From NCBI GenBank assembly GCA_965223725.1, contig CBDCXE010000002.1, forward strand, positions 186,001 through 250,000: a DNA stretch of 64,000 nucleotides, read 5' to 3'. Shown here piece by piece: positions 17,597 to 26,032 of this stretch (its first letter is position 1; every line of letters begins with the position of its first letter). Position numbers and translations under genes: made by a program. The notes beneath the pieces were generated by a model. That model did no database searches, was not told the DNA's origin, and saw nothing but the letters and a program-made list of their open reading frames with translations. The DNA comes from CBDCXE01 sp965223725 [NCBI: Nitrospinota bacterium]. Its GTDB lineage: Bacteria; Nitrospinota_A; UBA7883.

Positions 17597-18277
17597 ATGA
17601 GAGTTGGTATATTTGGTGGCGCGTTCAACCCTGTCCATATCGGGCATTTGTGTATCGCCCATGAGGTCGCGCAGCTGCTATGCATGGAAAAGGTTTATTT
17701 TGTCATCTCCGGCTCGCCCCCGCATAAAGAGGACAACCTGTTAATGGGCGCCAGCCATAGATACAAAATGGTACAGCTCGCCTGCCTGGATAACCCGACG
17801 CTGTCGCCAAGCAAAGCGGAACTTCAGCGCGAAGGCCCAAGTTATACGATAGATACCATGGCCCATTTTAAAAGCGAGGTTGGCGCCGATGTCCATTTTA
17901 TTGCAGGGCAAGACGCTATTGAAGATATCGGGTCGTGGAAATCTGCGGCCACCCTTTTGAAAAGCCACAATTTCGCCATCGCCACCCGGCCAGGGTATGA
18001 TCCGTCGACCTTAATCGAAGTTCTGCAAAACGTGTTGGAAGTAAAATATCATAACGTCAAGCTGAAGGTAGTCAGCCAAAGTGATGATGGTCGGGTGAAA
18101 ACATTAAAAATTGCAGGCTCTTCTTCCATAATACATATTGTAAACACATCGATGCTCGCTATATCATCCACAGATATACGCGAACGACTGCAAAACGACC
18201 GGTCGATAAAATATCTGGTGCCCACTGAAGTAGAAAAATATCTAATTAAAGAAAAGGGGAACTTGTTTGAGCAGTAA
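17597..18277 (+). CDS. nadD: Nicotinate-nucleotide adenylyltransferase
   Basis: Adenylylates nicotinate mononucleotide in NAD synthesis; 226 residues. The nucleotidyltransferase motif GGAFNPVHIGHL (GxFxPxHxGH) and the C-terminal ISSTDIRERL (SSTxIR) are intact. The middle carries SPSKAELQREGPSYTIDT, a NadD landmark. The gene starts 20 bases after proA and is followed by rsfS, 42 bases later. Confidence 0.96.
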   Translation: MRVGIFGGAFNPVHIGHLCIAHEVAQLLCMEKVYFVISGSPPHKEDNLLMGASHRYKMVQLACLDNPTLSPSKAELQREGPSYTIDTMAHFKSEVGADVHFIAGQDAIEDIGSWKSAATLLKSHNFAIATRPGYDPSTLIEVLQNVLEVKYHNVKLKVVSQSDDGRVKTLKIAGSSSIIHIVNTSMLAISSTDIRERLQNDRSIKYLVPTEVEKYLIKEKGNLFEQ

Positions 18278-18319
18278 TAGTTATGGCTGTAAAAATGCAG
18301 CGCGCCGGGGTAGTGTAAA

Positions 18320-18694
18320 ATGAGCCTGTCACTGATGGAAAAAGCGACGCTATGTTATAATTCCGCAGTGGCGAAAAAGGCGCTGGAGCCGGTCATGTTT
18401 GATGTGCGGGGCCTTTCTGATGTTACCGACGTATTCATCATAGTTAGTGGCTCATCGAACCGGCAGGTGCAGGTAATAATCGACGCTGTGGAAAGCGCGC
18501 TCCGGGCGGCTGGTATAAAAAAGTATCATAAGGAAGGGTACGAAAACGCCTCCTGGGTTTTGCTGGACATTGGAGACGTGGTTGTCCATGCTTTTTCCGA
18601 GGAGTCGCGAAGCTACTATGACCTGGAAAGGTTATGGAAGGACGCCCCGAAAATAGAACAGGAAGTAGTAACATCCTCCGAAAACAGTGTTTGA
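18320..18694 (+). CDS. rsfS: Ribosome silencing factor RsfS
   Basis: 124-residue RsfS/Iojap protein that binds ribosomal protein uL14 and blocks subunit joining when nutrients are low. Family landmarks: DVRGLSDVTDVFIIVSG, SNRQVQVIIDAVE, GYENASWVLLDIGDVVVHAF and YYDLERLW. It follows nadD in the usual order. Confidence 0.95.
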   Translation: MSLSLMEKATLCYNSAVAKKALEPVMFDVRGLSDVTDVFIIVSGSSNRQVQVIIDAVESALRAAGIKKYHKEGYENASWVLLDIGDVVVHAFSEESRSYYDLERLWKDAPKIEQEVVTSSENSV

Positions 18695-18704
18695 GAAGTA
18701 TTAA

Positions 18705-19058
18705 ATGAATCAAAACAAATTGAACCATTTCAAAAACATTTTATTGAACATGCGTGATCAGCTGGGCGATGAATATGAGCGGACGGTCGAGGCAAGCTCT
18801 GAAGAATTCGGCGGTGACCTCCCTGATATCAGCGATGAGGCGACCAGAACCATCGGCAGAAGGATATTGCTGGAGCTGGGTGATCGAAACTTCGATTCAT
18901 TGAACCAGATCGAAGATGCGCTGGAGCGTATCGATAGTGGTGAATACGGAATATGCGCCGAATGTGGCGAGGATATACCGGAAAAACGGCTGGAACTGGT
19001 CCCTTTTGCGCTGTTTTGTGTCTCTTGCAAAGAGCGGTTGGAAAATCAAAAAGATTGA
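18705..19058 (+). CDS. DksA/TraR-family C4 zinc-finger protein
   Basis: 117 residues with a coiled-coil of about 70 residues followed by a C4 zinc finger (CAECGEDIPEKRLE ... FCVSC). The coiled-coil region holds DLPDISDEA, resembling the DksA tip DxxDxA that reaches into the RNA polymerase secondary channel. It is shorter than E. coli DksA (151). It is likely a transcription modulator working with or without (p)ppGpp. It starts 10 bases after rsfS. Confidence 0.88.
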   Translation: MNQNKLNHFKNILLNMRDQLGDEYERTVEASSEEFGGDLPDISDEATRTIGRRILLELGDRNFDSLNQIEDALERIDSGEYGICAECGEDIPEKRLELVPFALFCVSCKERLENQKD

Positions 19059-19076
19059 GTATATAGGATAGATATC

Positions 19077-20372
19077 ATGCAGGTACGACTAGTAATTTTT
19101 CTAGTATTGGTGGCGCTGGGTTTTCTGTACGTCACATATTTAAATCCGGAGTTCGTCCCGGTGACTTTATTGCCAGATATGACGGTGAACCTGCCTGTGT
19201 CGGTCGCGCTTGCTTTCTCTTTTATCGCTGGCGTGCTCACGGTGATGCTTCTTTATTTCCAGGACACTATTACCGATACATTTATGGGGTTCAAAAGGTC
19301 ATCGCAGGAAAAGCGGACAAGGCGTGTGGCACAGCTTCATGAGTCTGGCATGGAGAAGCTGCTGATCGAAAAACGTAAGGACGCAATGAAGCTTTTCGAA
19401 AAAGCGCTGGCCCACGACCGGAGCTATGTCCCGTCATTGCTTGCCCTGGGCAAAATGCGCAGGGAAGATGGTGAAGTAAACAAAGCGATCAAAATACATT
19501 CAAAGGCAAAGGGCCTGGCCGCGGATAACATATCCGCCCATCTGGAGCTGGCCGAGGATTATATAGACGCAGAGCAGTTTACCAACGCAGTCTCCATACT
19601 GGAGGAGGCGCAGAAGCTGGCGGGGAAATCACTACCTCCGTTAAAGCGTGTGCGGGACATTTTCCTGCGGGTCGGCAACATACAGGAAGCCATATCGACC
19701 CAGCAAAAAATTGTGTCGTTCGCGCCGCGCGATCAGATAGAAGATGAGCGCAAAATGCTGATCGCCCTGTTATATGAAGGGGCGCTGGAAAAATTGGCGG
19801 AGCAGAAGTATACAGAAGCGCGCAGCGGGCTTAGCAAGGTTATCAGTAACGATAGCAAGTTCGTCCCTGCATACCTGAAGCTGGCGGAGACTCATGAAAG
19901 GATGGGCGGCCAGAAGGAAGCAGTGAAAACATTGGAGCGTGGTTTCAAGGTCACCAATTCCTTGATAATCCTGAAGGCGCTGGATATGTTCTTGCTGGCG
20001 AAGGGCGAAATTGGCAAAGTGGTGGAAAACTATAAATGGGCCAAAAGCATCCTTCCGAACCAGAAAGTGATCCGTCTGTTTCTGGCGGAGGCGCATCTGC
20101 GTAATGCGGAATATGAGGAAGCAAGGCGGGAGATAGATTCGCTCAACGGCGCGTTGTCTGACCTTACCTTGTATCACCTTATCGAAGGAGAAATCCGGCG
20201 CCACGAAAACAACAAGGATCAGGCGTTGGAATCGATGGGTGAGGCTTATCAGCGTGAAGTGGCCACATTTTTCCATTTTTCATGCTCCAAATGTGGGCAT
20301 ATGAGCCTGGAATATTCGGGGCGGTGTCGCTCTTGCGAAGCGTGGAACTCGCTGCAGCCGCTGTTGTATTAG
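19077..20372 (+). CDS. lapB: LapA-LapB fusion (LPS assembly/turnover regulator)
   Basis: 431 residues in one uninterrupted frame. The N-terminal about 75 residues are LapA-like (DUF1049): two transmembrane helices (VRLVIFLVLVALGFLYVTYL and VSVALAFSFIAGVLTVMLL) with LNPEFVPVTLLPDM between them. The remainder is LapB/YciM-like: tandem TPRs (about 85-400) and a C-terminal rubredoxin-type metal site CSKCGHMSLEYSGRCRSC. In E. coli LapA and LapB are separate adjacent genes; LapB guides FtsH to degrade LpxC and so limits LPS synthesis. Here both are one protein. It starts 18 bases after the dksA-like gene and precedes ssrA. Confidence 0.88.
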   Translation: MQVRLVIFLVLVALGFLYVTYLNPEFVPVTLLPDMTVNLPVSVALAFSFIAGVLTVMLLYFQDTITDTFMGFKRSSQEKRTRRVAQLHESGMEKLLIEKRKDAMKLFEKALAHDRSYVPSLLALGKMRREDGEVNKAIKIHSKAKGLAADNISAHLELAEDYIDAEQFTNAVSILEEAQKLAGKSLPPLKRVRDIFLRVGNIQEAISTQQKIVSFAPRDQIEDERKMLIALLYEGALEKLAEQKYTEARSGLSKVISNDSKFVPAYLKLAETHERMGGQKEAVKTLERGFKVTNSLIILKALDMFLLAKGEIGKVVENYKWAKSILPNQKVIRLFLAEAHLRNAEYEEARREIDSLNGALSDLTLYHLIEGEIRRHENNKDQALESMGEAYQREVATFFHFSCSKCGHMSLEYSGRCRSCEAWNSLQPLLY

Positions 20373-20417
20373 TTAGCCGACAGCCAAACCCACACCCGGT
20401 ATCCTATCCCGCCGGGC

Positions 20418-20446
20418 TTGCCAAATACGGTTTGTGATATTATATA
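20418..20446 (+). promoter_or_regulatory. Sigma-70 type promoter of ssrA
   Basis: TTGCCA (20418-20423), a 17-base spacer and TATATA (20441-20446). The mature tmRNA 5' end is 10 bases further, consistent with short 5' processing. Confidence 0.7.
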
Positions 20447-20455
20447 TAAAGTAAT

Positions 20456-20815
20456 GGGGGCGTTTCGGTTTCGACGGGAGCGCCAAGGCCCAGGTTGCAC
20501 GTCGTGGTGGTCACCAACCACGTAAATTCCAGTGGCACAACTATAATCGCTAACGATTATAATTACGCTGTCGCCGCTTAATTAAGGCGATCGTCTTGCT
20601 TGTCTAATCCCACGGGATAGGCAAAGACGTAAGCAGTGGGATAGCCGAGGAGAATTGTCGGCCGGCTCCAAAGCGAAATAAAAGGCAGACTGGCGCTTGT
20701 TCATGCCGGTTTTCGGGCACGGGACGAGGGCGATGACCATCAACGGAAACTAAACGTGTAGACGCCTGACGTCAAGGGTTTTCGGACAGGGGTTCGACTC
20801 CCCTCGCCTCCACCA
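20456..20815 (+). ncRNA. ssrA: Transfer-messenger RNA (tmRNA)
   Basis: 360-nt one-piece tmRNA that rescues stalled ribosomes. The 5' GGGGGCG pairs with 3' CGCCTCC (one G-U), followed by ACCA. The 3' T-arm has GGTTCGACTCC. The tag frame starts at GCT 20549 and ends with TAA 20579-20581, encoding ANDYNYAVAA, a normal proteolysis tag ending in small residues. Confidence 0.97.
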
Positions 20816-20846
20816 ATTATGCGAGCGTACCGTTGTCTCTGTCAAA

Positions 20847-21239
20847 TTATTGGACTTTAGCGCGCTTTGTCCCACCGGTATCTGTTTTATCGTATTTAAT
20901 TCTGTTCCTTTTGATTGATTTAATGTGTTTCTTCTGCCAGAGGTTGATGACCTTATAAATATCCGCAATCGTTTTACCCAACTCGCTAACAGAATATTCA
21001 ACACGGGGTAGCACCTCTTTAAAGTATTCCCTTGAAATGATTCCATCCCTCTCCAATTCTCTGAGTTGTTGAGTTAGCATCTTTTGCGAGATCTCTGGTA
21101 GTGATCGTTTTAATTCATTAAAACGGATTCTTTCATTATTACCAATGGAGTGTAGAATCATGCTCTTCCACTTTCCTCCAAAGACTTGTATAGCGTCTCG
21201 AACCGCACAGGAGTCTATATCACACTGTTTTTTTGTCAT
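20847..21239 (-). CDS. HxlR-family transcriptional regulator
   Basis: 130-residue winged-helix MarR/HxlR-type regulator. CDIDSCAVRDAIQVFGGKWKSMIL holds the conserved N-terminal Cys and the GGKW motif, followed by RFNELKRSLPEISQKMLTQQL and the wing LPRVEYSVSELGKTI. HxlR proteins often sense electrophiles or oxidants through the N-terminal Cys and control nearby oxidoreductases. It is divergent from the isochorismatase-family remnant, and a nitroreductase gene follows; these may be former or present targets. Confidence 0.92.
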   Translation of the reverse strand: MTKKQCDIDSCAVRDAIQVFGGKWKSMILHSIGNNERIRFNELKRSLPEISQKMLTQQLRELERDGIISREYFKEVLPRVEYSVSELGKTIADIYKVINLWQKKHIKSIKRNRIKYDKTDTGGTKRAKVQ

Positions 21240-21256
21240 TATTAATCTTTCCCATT

Positions 21257-21290
21257 AGTTACCTTTTGGTACCTAGTTTACTTTCGTACT
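21257..21290. promoter_or_regulatory. Tandem GTAC repeats in the HxlR divergent region
   Basis: Two imperfect direct repeats of period 18: AGTTACCTTTTGGTACCT (21257) and AGTTTACTTTCGTACTG (21275). They lie between the divergent starts of the HxlR gene and the isochorismatase remnant, the position expected for an HxlR operator. A plus-strand AAGGAG ribosome site follows at about 21331. Confidence 0.45.
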
Positions 21291-21342
21291 GCATCCGTTA
21301 TACATTAAACATATAATATATACAACCAACAAGGAGAATCAA

Positions 21343-21591
21343 ATGAGCGAATTATTCACCCCGGAAAATTCTGCCATGCTATTAATCGATCATCAGGTTG
21401 GCACGATGGGTTGGGTTCGATCTGCAAACCTTGCTGATATAGAAATGAATACGGTTGTTTTGGCAAAAGCTGGTGTGACTTTGACAACAACAAATCAGCT
21501 CATCGCCGAACTTGCAGAGGATTGGAGCAGTGGGCATGGTCAGAAACTAATAGGTATTTTGTTCCAGGATGTTCTTTCGAAAATGAGCTAG
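21343..21591 (+). pseudogene. Isochorismatase-family hydrolase with internal in-frame deletion
   Basis: 82 residues where the family has roughly 190-210. The N-terminus is typical (LFTPENSAMLLIDHQVGTM, with the catalytic Asp). After VVLAKAGV the frame jumps to TLTTTNQLIAELAEDWSS, which is the usual C-terminal segment of this YcaC-like group. Roughly 100 residues holding the catalytic Lys and the nucleophilic Cys (VTTDVC region) are missing without loss of frame. The junction residues KAGV resemble the segment that normally precedes TLTTTNQ, so deletion between short homologies is plausible. It has an intact start with AAGGAG. It cannot be an active hydrolase. Confidence 0.82.
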
Positions 21592-21749
21592 ATATATAAA
21601 CTGCCAGGCAAATATAGGCTGGATTCAAAATACGTCAGTGGCTTTGGTACGAAATATTGCTTATTTCAGCAGTTTGCTAGTGATTGAAATTTAGTTCATC
21701 GAATGCTGATCAAGTAAATTTTGTCAGCAAACAGAACCCATCCATACAG

Positions 21750-22418
21750 TTACTCGTACCATTGTGTGATTTGGTCCATGGCCTGCCTGGTTTTTACTTT
21801 CTGGGGGTCGACTCGATAGCCAAAGGCAACCATATGGGAAATACCATATTTATCTGTGTCGATTTGAAAATCACTTTTTAGTACAGCATTGACTTTATCC
21901 ATGTCAAACCCTTCGATGGGACACGAGTCGATCCCGATCATAGCGGCTGATGTCATCATATTACCTAATGCAATATAGGTCTGTTTACTGGCCCAGTCAA
22001 ATATCGCTCTTTCACTTTTCAGCAGATCAAAATCATTCTCCTGAAATTCTCTATAGAATTTACTTTTTTTCTCGATCACTTCTACCGGAAGCTTCTGCAC
22101 ATTTTTCATAAAATTGGATATATACTCACTATCATATTTCATAAAATAACTTTTTCTGGCAAGCGTCACAACCAGATGACTACAAGTCGGGATCTGCTTT
22201 TGACCGCCCCATGTATGCTGTTTAAGTTTTTCTCTAAGAACACGATTTTGCACAACCAAAAACTTCCAAGGCTCAAACCCGAATGAACTTGGCGACAGCC
22301 TGCCAGTTTCAAGGATAAAATCAAAATCTTCTTTGCTGATTATTTTACTAATATCGAATTGTTTGCAAGCGTGCCGGTAGTTATAGGCTTCGATGATATT
22401 CTTCTTTTTATTTTCCAT
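21750..22418 (-). CDS. NAD(P)H nitroreductase family flavoprotein
   Basis: 222-residue FMN-dependent nitroreductase-type oxidoreductase (NfsB-like group). The FMN contacts include YNYRHACKQFD near the N-terminus, RLSPSSFGFEPWKFLVV and a C-terminal HMVAFGYR. IGIDSCPIEGFD is a typical NfsB-group landmark. Substrate is unknown; quinones or nitro compounds are usual. It lies near an HxlR regulator, a common partner for nitroreductases, but is separated from it by the isochorismatase remnant. Confidence 0.9.
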   Translation of the reverse strand: MENKKKNIIEAYNYRHACKQFDISKIISKEDFDFILETGRLSPSSFGFEPWKFLVVQNRVLREKLKQHTWGGQKQIPTCSHLVVTLARKSYFMKYDSEYISNFMKNVQKLPVEVIEKKSKFYREFQENDFDLLKSERAIFDWASKQTYIALGNMMTSAAMIGIDSCPIEGFDMDKVNAVLKSDFQIDTDKYGISHMVAFGYRVDPQKVKTRQAMDQITQWYE

Positions 22419-22623
22419 AATGGTATCTCATGAATCAGAATATAATGCCAGAATAATTTATTTATTTTAATGGAAATCTTAGCACTTCCACAAACCTGAT
22501 TAAAGCGCATTCTGGACTGCGCTGGCCGAAAGCGCGCAAAAATATTTTAAAGCAGTAATTTTGAAAGAGCAGGGTTTCGTTGTTTTTCGTTGATTATGGA
22601 ATATTGCCCAGCAGCTATGGATA

Positions 22624-25302
22624 TTATTGATGCGTATCCGGCGTATGACTACCAGCGGATACAGCAACCTGATTTTTTTTGGAAACCTTGTTGATTATCT
22701 CCAGAATTTTTTCTTCCACAAATGGTTTGACAAGAAACTCGCAGTCATTAGCATTGCAATAATCTCTGATAACATCATCGATGACACCAGTGGTTATTAT
22801 CAACTTTTTAAGATAGTGCGGTTTGTAACGCTTTAGCCAGTTGGCAAACTGGAGCCCATCCATTTTTGGCATTCTGATATCAGATATTATAATATCGAAG
22901 TCCTTCTCATTTACAAGGTCAATAGCGTCCACTCCATTAATGGCCGTATCTACTGACATATGCACGTCGGTAAGTGTTCTGTTGACCCAGTCCAGCAAGT
23001 TAATCTCATCGTCGATAAATAATACACGCGCCCCTTGCATGTCAGCGCTTTCCACCGATTGATTTTGGTCGATTTTGCTAGTTTTATTATCAATTGGCAA
23101 TGTAATTGTTAATTTAACGCCACTACTACGAACATTTTCGATCCACATTTTGCCACCATGATCTTCAACAATACCATGGGAGACAAAAAGCCCAAGGCCC
23201 ATACCCTCGCCACTCTCTTTGGATGAAAAGAAAGGGTCAAATACTTTGTCTATAATCTCGCCAGGAATCGGTTGGCCATCATTGTAAATAGTAACTATAA
23301 CAAATCCATCTTTGGCCTCAGTGGAGCACAACAACTTGCCTTTACTATGATTTACCATTTGCATCGCCTGGTAAGCGTTGATGAACACGTTAGCAAAGAC
23401 TTGTTGAAGCTGATTTGCGTTTCCAACAACTTTAGGCAGGTCCCCACTTAGATCCAGGATAGTCAGAACATCATTATAACCTGCCTGATAACTTTGCATG
23501 GTTACCGCCTTTTTCACTACGTCGTTTACCTGCAATGGGGTCTTGCTCGGTTTTTGTTTGCGTGAAATCTCCAGGAGGTTCTTCACAATCTCGGCTGCTC
23601 GTTTCGATTCTTCACTGATTATTTTCAAGTCTAATTCAAGCGAGTTTGCCGGTATCGAACTCTTTAACAAACGTTGTGAAAAGCCGAATATAATGCTGAG
23701 AGGGTTGTTGAGCTCATGGGCTATGCTTGAAATGAATGTCCCGATGAAAGAAAGCTTTTCGGCATGGGACAAACGTGTTCGCAGGTTTTCCCGTTCATTC
23801 TCTACTTTTTTACGCTCAAGCTCTGTCCCGGAGCGTATAGACAGTATCTTCAATAAAGAAATGAAATGTTTGCCTCTGTTAATAGGTTTACTGTCCATCA
23901 GGCCCAAATGCCCTATGACTTCACCCTCCAGGTTCAATAGCGGATAGCTTAAATACCCTTTAACATCAATCTGTTCCATAAACCCATATTGTGGAAATAT
24001 TTCCTTAACAGTTTCGGAGTAATGCGTCAAATCCTTTGTTTGATATACCTGTTTGCACGGCATATTGTTTATGTCAAATTCAACGTTATCCTCATAGCCA
24101 TCGTTATTCCATATAGAGAGTGTTTTGCATCGCATTTTATCTGTATCAATCAACTCGGCCACAAGCACGATCGGCACATTGAATACATTTGCTATATTGC
24201 GAACAAGGTTATGAAAAAAATCGTCGCCAACGGCAAAGGATGTCCCCTCAACAACGATTCGTAATGCATCTTCCGCCACCTTGCGCTCCCGCACTTCTTC
24301 TTCTAATTCTTTGTTTGTTAAAATCAGTTCATTGGTTCGTTGTTTAACTCGTTTCTCAAGCTCCTTTTGGGATGACTTGAGCATCTCTTCAATTCTGTTG
24401 TGGTAAGTGATATCGATAAATGTAACAACAGTGCCAGTAAATTTATATGACACATCGAGCATTTTTGATAAATGGACTTCATAGTTGATCTCATCATCCA
24501 TTGAATCAATTGTAAGCTTGAATGTACATTCCTGCTTCTGTCCTGGTTCCATTTTGGATATTTCATCGTCAATTAACGGGAAATATTCACGAACATGATT
24601 ACCCCTTATCATGTTACCCCGTGATTCTGCTTTATGATTATTACTGTCTGGCGTCAGGGTGTCACCGTAATACATCCGACCTGGCGCGGCAGGTATATTC
24701 AGCAATGACGCAGCGGCGACATTAATGTTATCAATATATCCATCGGAATCCAGGAGTATGACCGGATCGGCCATGCTTTCAAAAATAGTAAGATATTTGT
24801 TTTTGTCATTTGTGAGCTGCCTGTTTTTCTCCTGAAGCTCTTGTACCGTACCATCCTTTTTAAGGACCACCCACTCTTGCAGAAAAGCAATTTCCACCCT
24901 GTCAAAAAATCTTTCGACGCAGTTGAGGCACTCCTTCATATAATCTATTTCCAAGTCGCTGGACTCTGTCAGGTCACGGTACGTCTGCTTGTAATATTTG
25001 AACAGCCCGATGAACATCCCCGGGTCGATTCCCCGGCTCCTGTGCTGTCGAGCCTCCTGGGAACCGAAAATGGTCATTTCATCTATCCGGTAATCTTCGG
25101 TGGGGGCCAACTCCGGGATGCCGCCATGCTTTTTTAATGCGGATACAAATGAAGTGGACAGACCAACAATAGACAGGCGCCACGCTTCCTTCAAAGTGGA
25201 AGTATACATGGTGTAGTCCCTGTCCTTGGCATAGGACAGGATCCGCTCCATCAGCCAATCTTCATTGTCTAGAATCAACTGGGAAAAAAGATCATATTTC
25301 AT
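22624..25302 (-). CDS. Hybrid histidine kinase with PAS, GAF and receiver domains
   Basis: 892 residues, cytoplasmic (no membrane helix seen). The N-terminal about 150 residues are helical and resemble RsbRD-type N-terminal sensor domains (SQEARQHRSRGID, FIGLFKYYKQTYRDL). A PAS follows at about 170-305 (FESMADPVILLDSDGYI), then a coiled coil, a GAF at about 345-500 (GYLSYPLLNLEGEVIGHLGL), HisKA with H-box SIAHELNNPLS, HATPase with DPFFSSKESGEGMGLGL, and a C-terminal receiver (VLFIDDEINLL, phospho-acceptor in ISDIRMPKMDG). No output partner is adjacent. The ATG at 25302 has GTGGAG upstream. The ligand is unknown. Confidence 0.92.
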   Translation of the reverse strand: MKYDLFSQLILDNEDWLMERILSYAKDRDYTMYTSTLKEAWRLSIVGLSTSFVSALKKHGGIPELAPTEDYRIDEMTIFGSQEARQHRSRGIDPGMFIGLFKYYKQTYRDLTESSDLEIDYMKECLNCVERFFDRVEIAFLQEWVVLKKDGTVQELQEKNRQLTNDKNKYLTIFESMADPVILLDSDGYIDNINVAAASLLNIPAAPGRMYYGDTLTPDSNNHKAESRGNMIRGNHVREYFPLIDDEISKMEPGQKQECTFKLTIDSMDDEINYEVHLSKMLDVSYKFTGTVVTFIDITYHNRIEEMLKSSQKELEKRVKQRTNELILTNKELEEEVRERKVAEDALRIVVEGTSFAVGDDFFHNLVRNIANVFNVPIVLVAELIDTDKMRCKTLSIWNNDGYEDNVEFDINNMPCKQVYQTKDLTHYSETVKEIFPQYGFMEQIDVKGYLSYPLLNLEGEVIGHLGLMDSKPINRGKHFISLLKILSIRSGTELERKKVENERENLRTRLSHAEKLSFIGTFISSIAHELNNPLSIIFGFSQRLLKSSIPANSLELDLKIISEESKRAAEIVKNLLEISRKQKPSKTPLQVNDVVKKAVTMQSYQAGYNDVLTILDLSGDLPKVVGNANQLQQVFANVFINAYQAMQMVNHSKGKLLCSTEAKDGFVIVTIYNDGQPIPGEIIDKVFDPFFSSKESGEGMGLGLFVSHGIVEDHGGKMWIENVRSSGVKLTITLPIDNKTSKIDQNQSVESADMQGARVLFIDDEINLLDWVNRTLTDVHMSVDTAINGVDAIDLVNEKDFDIIISDIRMPKMDGLQFANWLKRYKPHYLKKLIITTGVIDDVIRDYCNANDCEFLVKPFVEEKILEIINKVSKKNQVAVSAGSHTPDTHQ

Positions 25303-25377
25303 TAGATTTTACTCCACAAGTCTTGACACTTAAGGATAAAATTAGCCAGGATCAAACCTGTGAGCAGTCTAATTACT

Positions 25378-25866
25378 TTATTCTCCAGTAAATATTTCCA
25401 TTGGCGGAATAGGAGCGCCACATTTCCTGGGTACCATAGAAAGATCAGTATTGTCTGTATTTCCGCTCACTTCTTTTTTTGCAACTTTATCGGTTAGAGA
25501 TGAACTCGCAGCTTCAGCTTTGTTATCTTCTTCCGGTAATTGCATTGGTGGGATAGGGGCGCCACATTTCCTGGGTACCATCGATTGATCGTCATCTACA
25601 ACCGCTATATCCGCCGCAGAAACCAACTCGCCATTGTAAGAGCCGTACTCTTTAGAGTTATAGCTTTGATCGAGCCTACTATTTCCTGACTTTAAATCGG
25701 TTGTTTTGGTTTCTTCCAAGGACTGGACTAGCAGTATGCTGTTTTCAGCCGCCCACGCAGCCTGTGGATCATCGTATGTTGTATAATTGCTATTAAAAAC
25801 CAGGATAGCGAAAAATCCGGAAACCAAGGCTTTCACAACGTTCATAGTTTTATTTTTAAATAGCAT
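25378..25866 (-). CDS. Secreted protein with duplicated MVPRKCGAPIPPM motif
   Basis: 162 residues from the ATG at 25866 (alternative ATG at 25845; the frame is open to 25968). A basic start and hydrophobic core (MNVVKALVSGFFAILVFNS) form a likely signal peptide. The rest is polar and probably disordered, apart from two identical copies of SMVPRKCGAPIPPM, about 35 residues apart in an Asp/Glu/Lys-rich background. One copy is near the C-terminal end. Each has one Cys and two flanking Met, so metal or thiol chemistry, or a protein-binding tag, are possible roles. I recognise no family. It follows the 118-residue gene on the same strand and precedes the hybrid kinase. Confidence 0.65.
   Translation of the reverse strand: MLFKNKTMNVVKALVSGFFAILVFNSNYTTYDDPQAAWAAENSILLVQSLEETKTTDLKSGNSRLDQSYNSKEYGSYNGELVSAADIAVVDDDQSMVPRKCGAPIPPMQLPEEDNKAEAASSSLTDKVAKKEVSGNTDNTDLSMVPRKCGAPIPPMEIFTGE
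25399..25581 (-). repeat. Two 39-bp in-frame direct repeats
   Basis: Copies at 25399-25437 and 25543-25581 each encode MVPRKCGAPIPPM. They differ at three bases, all in third codon positions and all synonymous (GCT/GCC, ATT/ATC, CCG/CCA). Confidence 0.9.
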
Positions 25867-26032
25867 ATTCACATAATTCCCAGGCAGAATCGCCCTACTA
25901 TCCGCAGTCACAAATAATGACATATGTATGTTACCAATATAATAGTTTTGGTAATCATACACCATCAAGATTTGCGCGAATTTTTAGGATGAAACAGCAC
26001 GCGCCCATCCATCGCGCAAGTAGCTACATTAA

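Noticed and set aside
20816-25302. Possible genomic island inserted at the 3' end of ssrA.
   Set aside because: The adjacent genes look accessory, but there is no integrase and I see no second copy of the tmRNA 3' end to serve as an att site.
25344-25357. A 14-base match, on the minus strand, to the conserved start of bacterial 16S rRNA (GTTTGATCCTGGCT) in the leader of the hybrid kinase gene.
   Set aside because: No further 16S sequence follows on either side. It is too short to be an rRNA fragment and is best treated as chance.
25378-25866. Reading the duplicated MVPRKCGAPIPPM protein as a multi-core RiPP precursor.
   Set aside because: It has an ordinary Sec-type signal peptide, and no lanthipeptide, radical SAM, YcaO or transporter gene is nearby.
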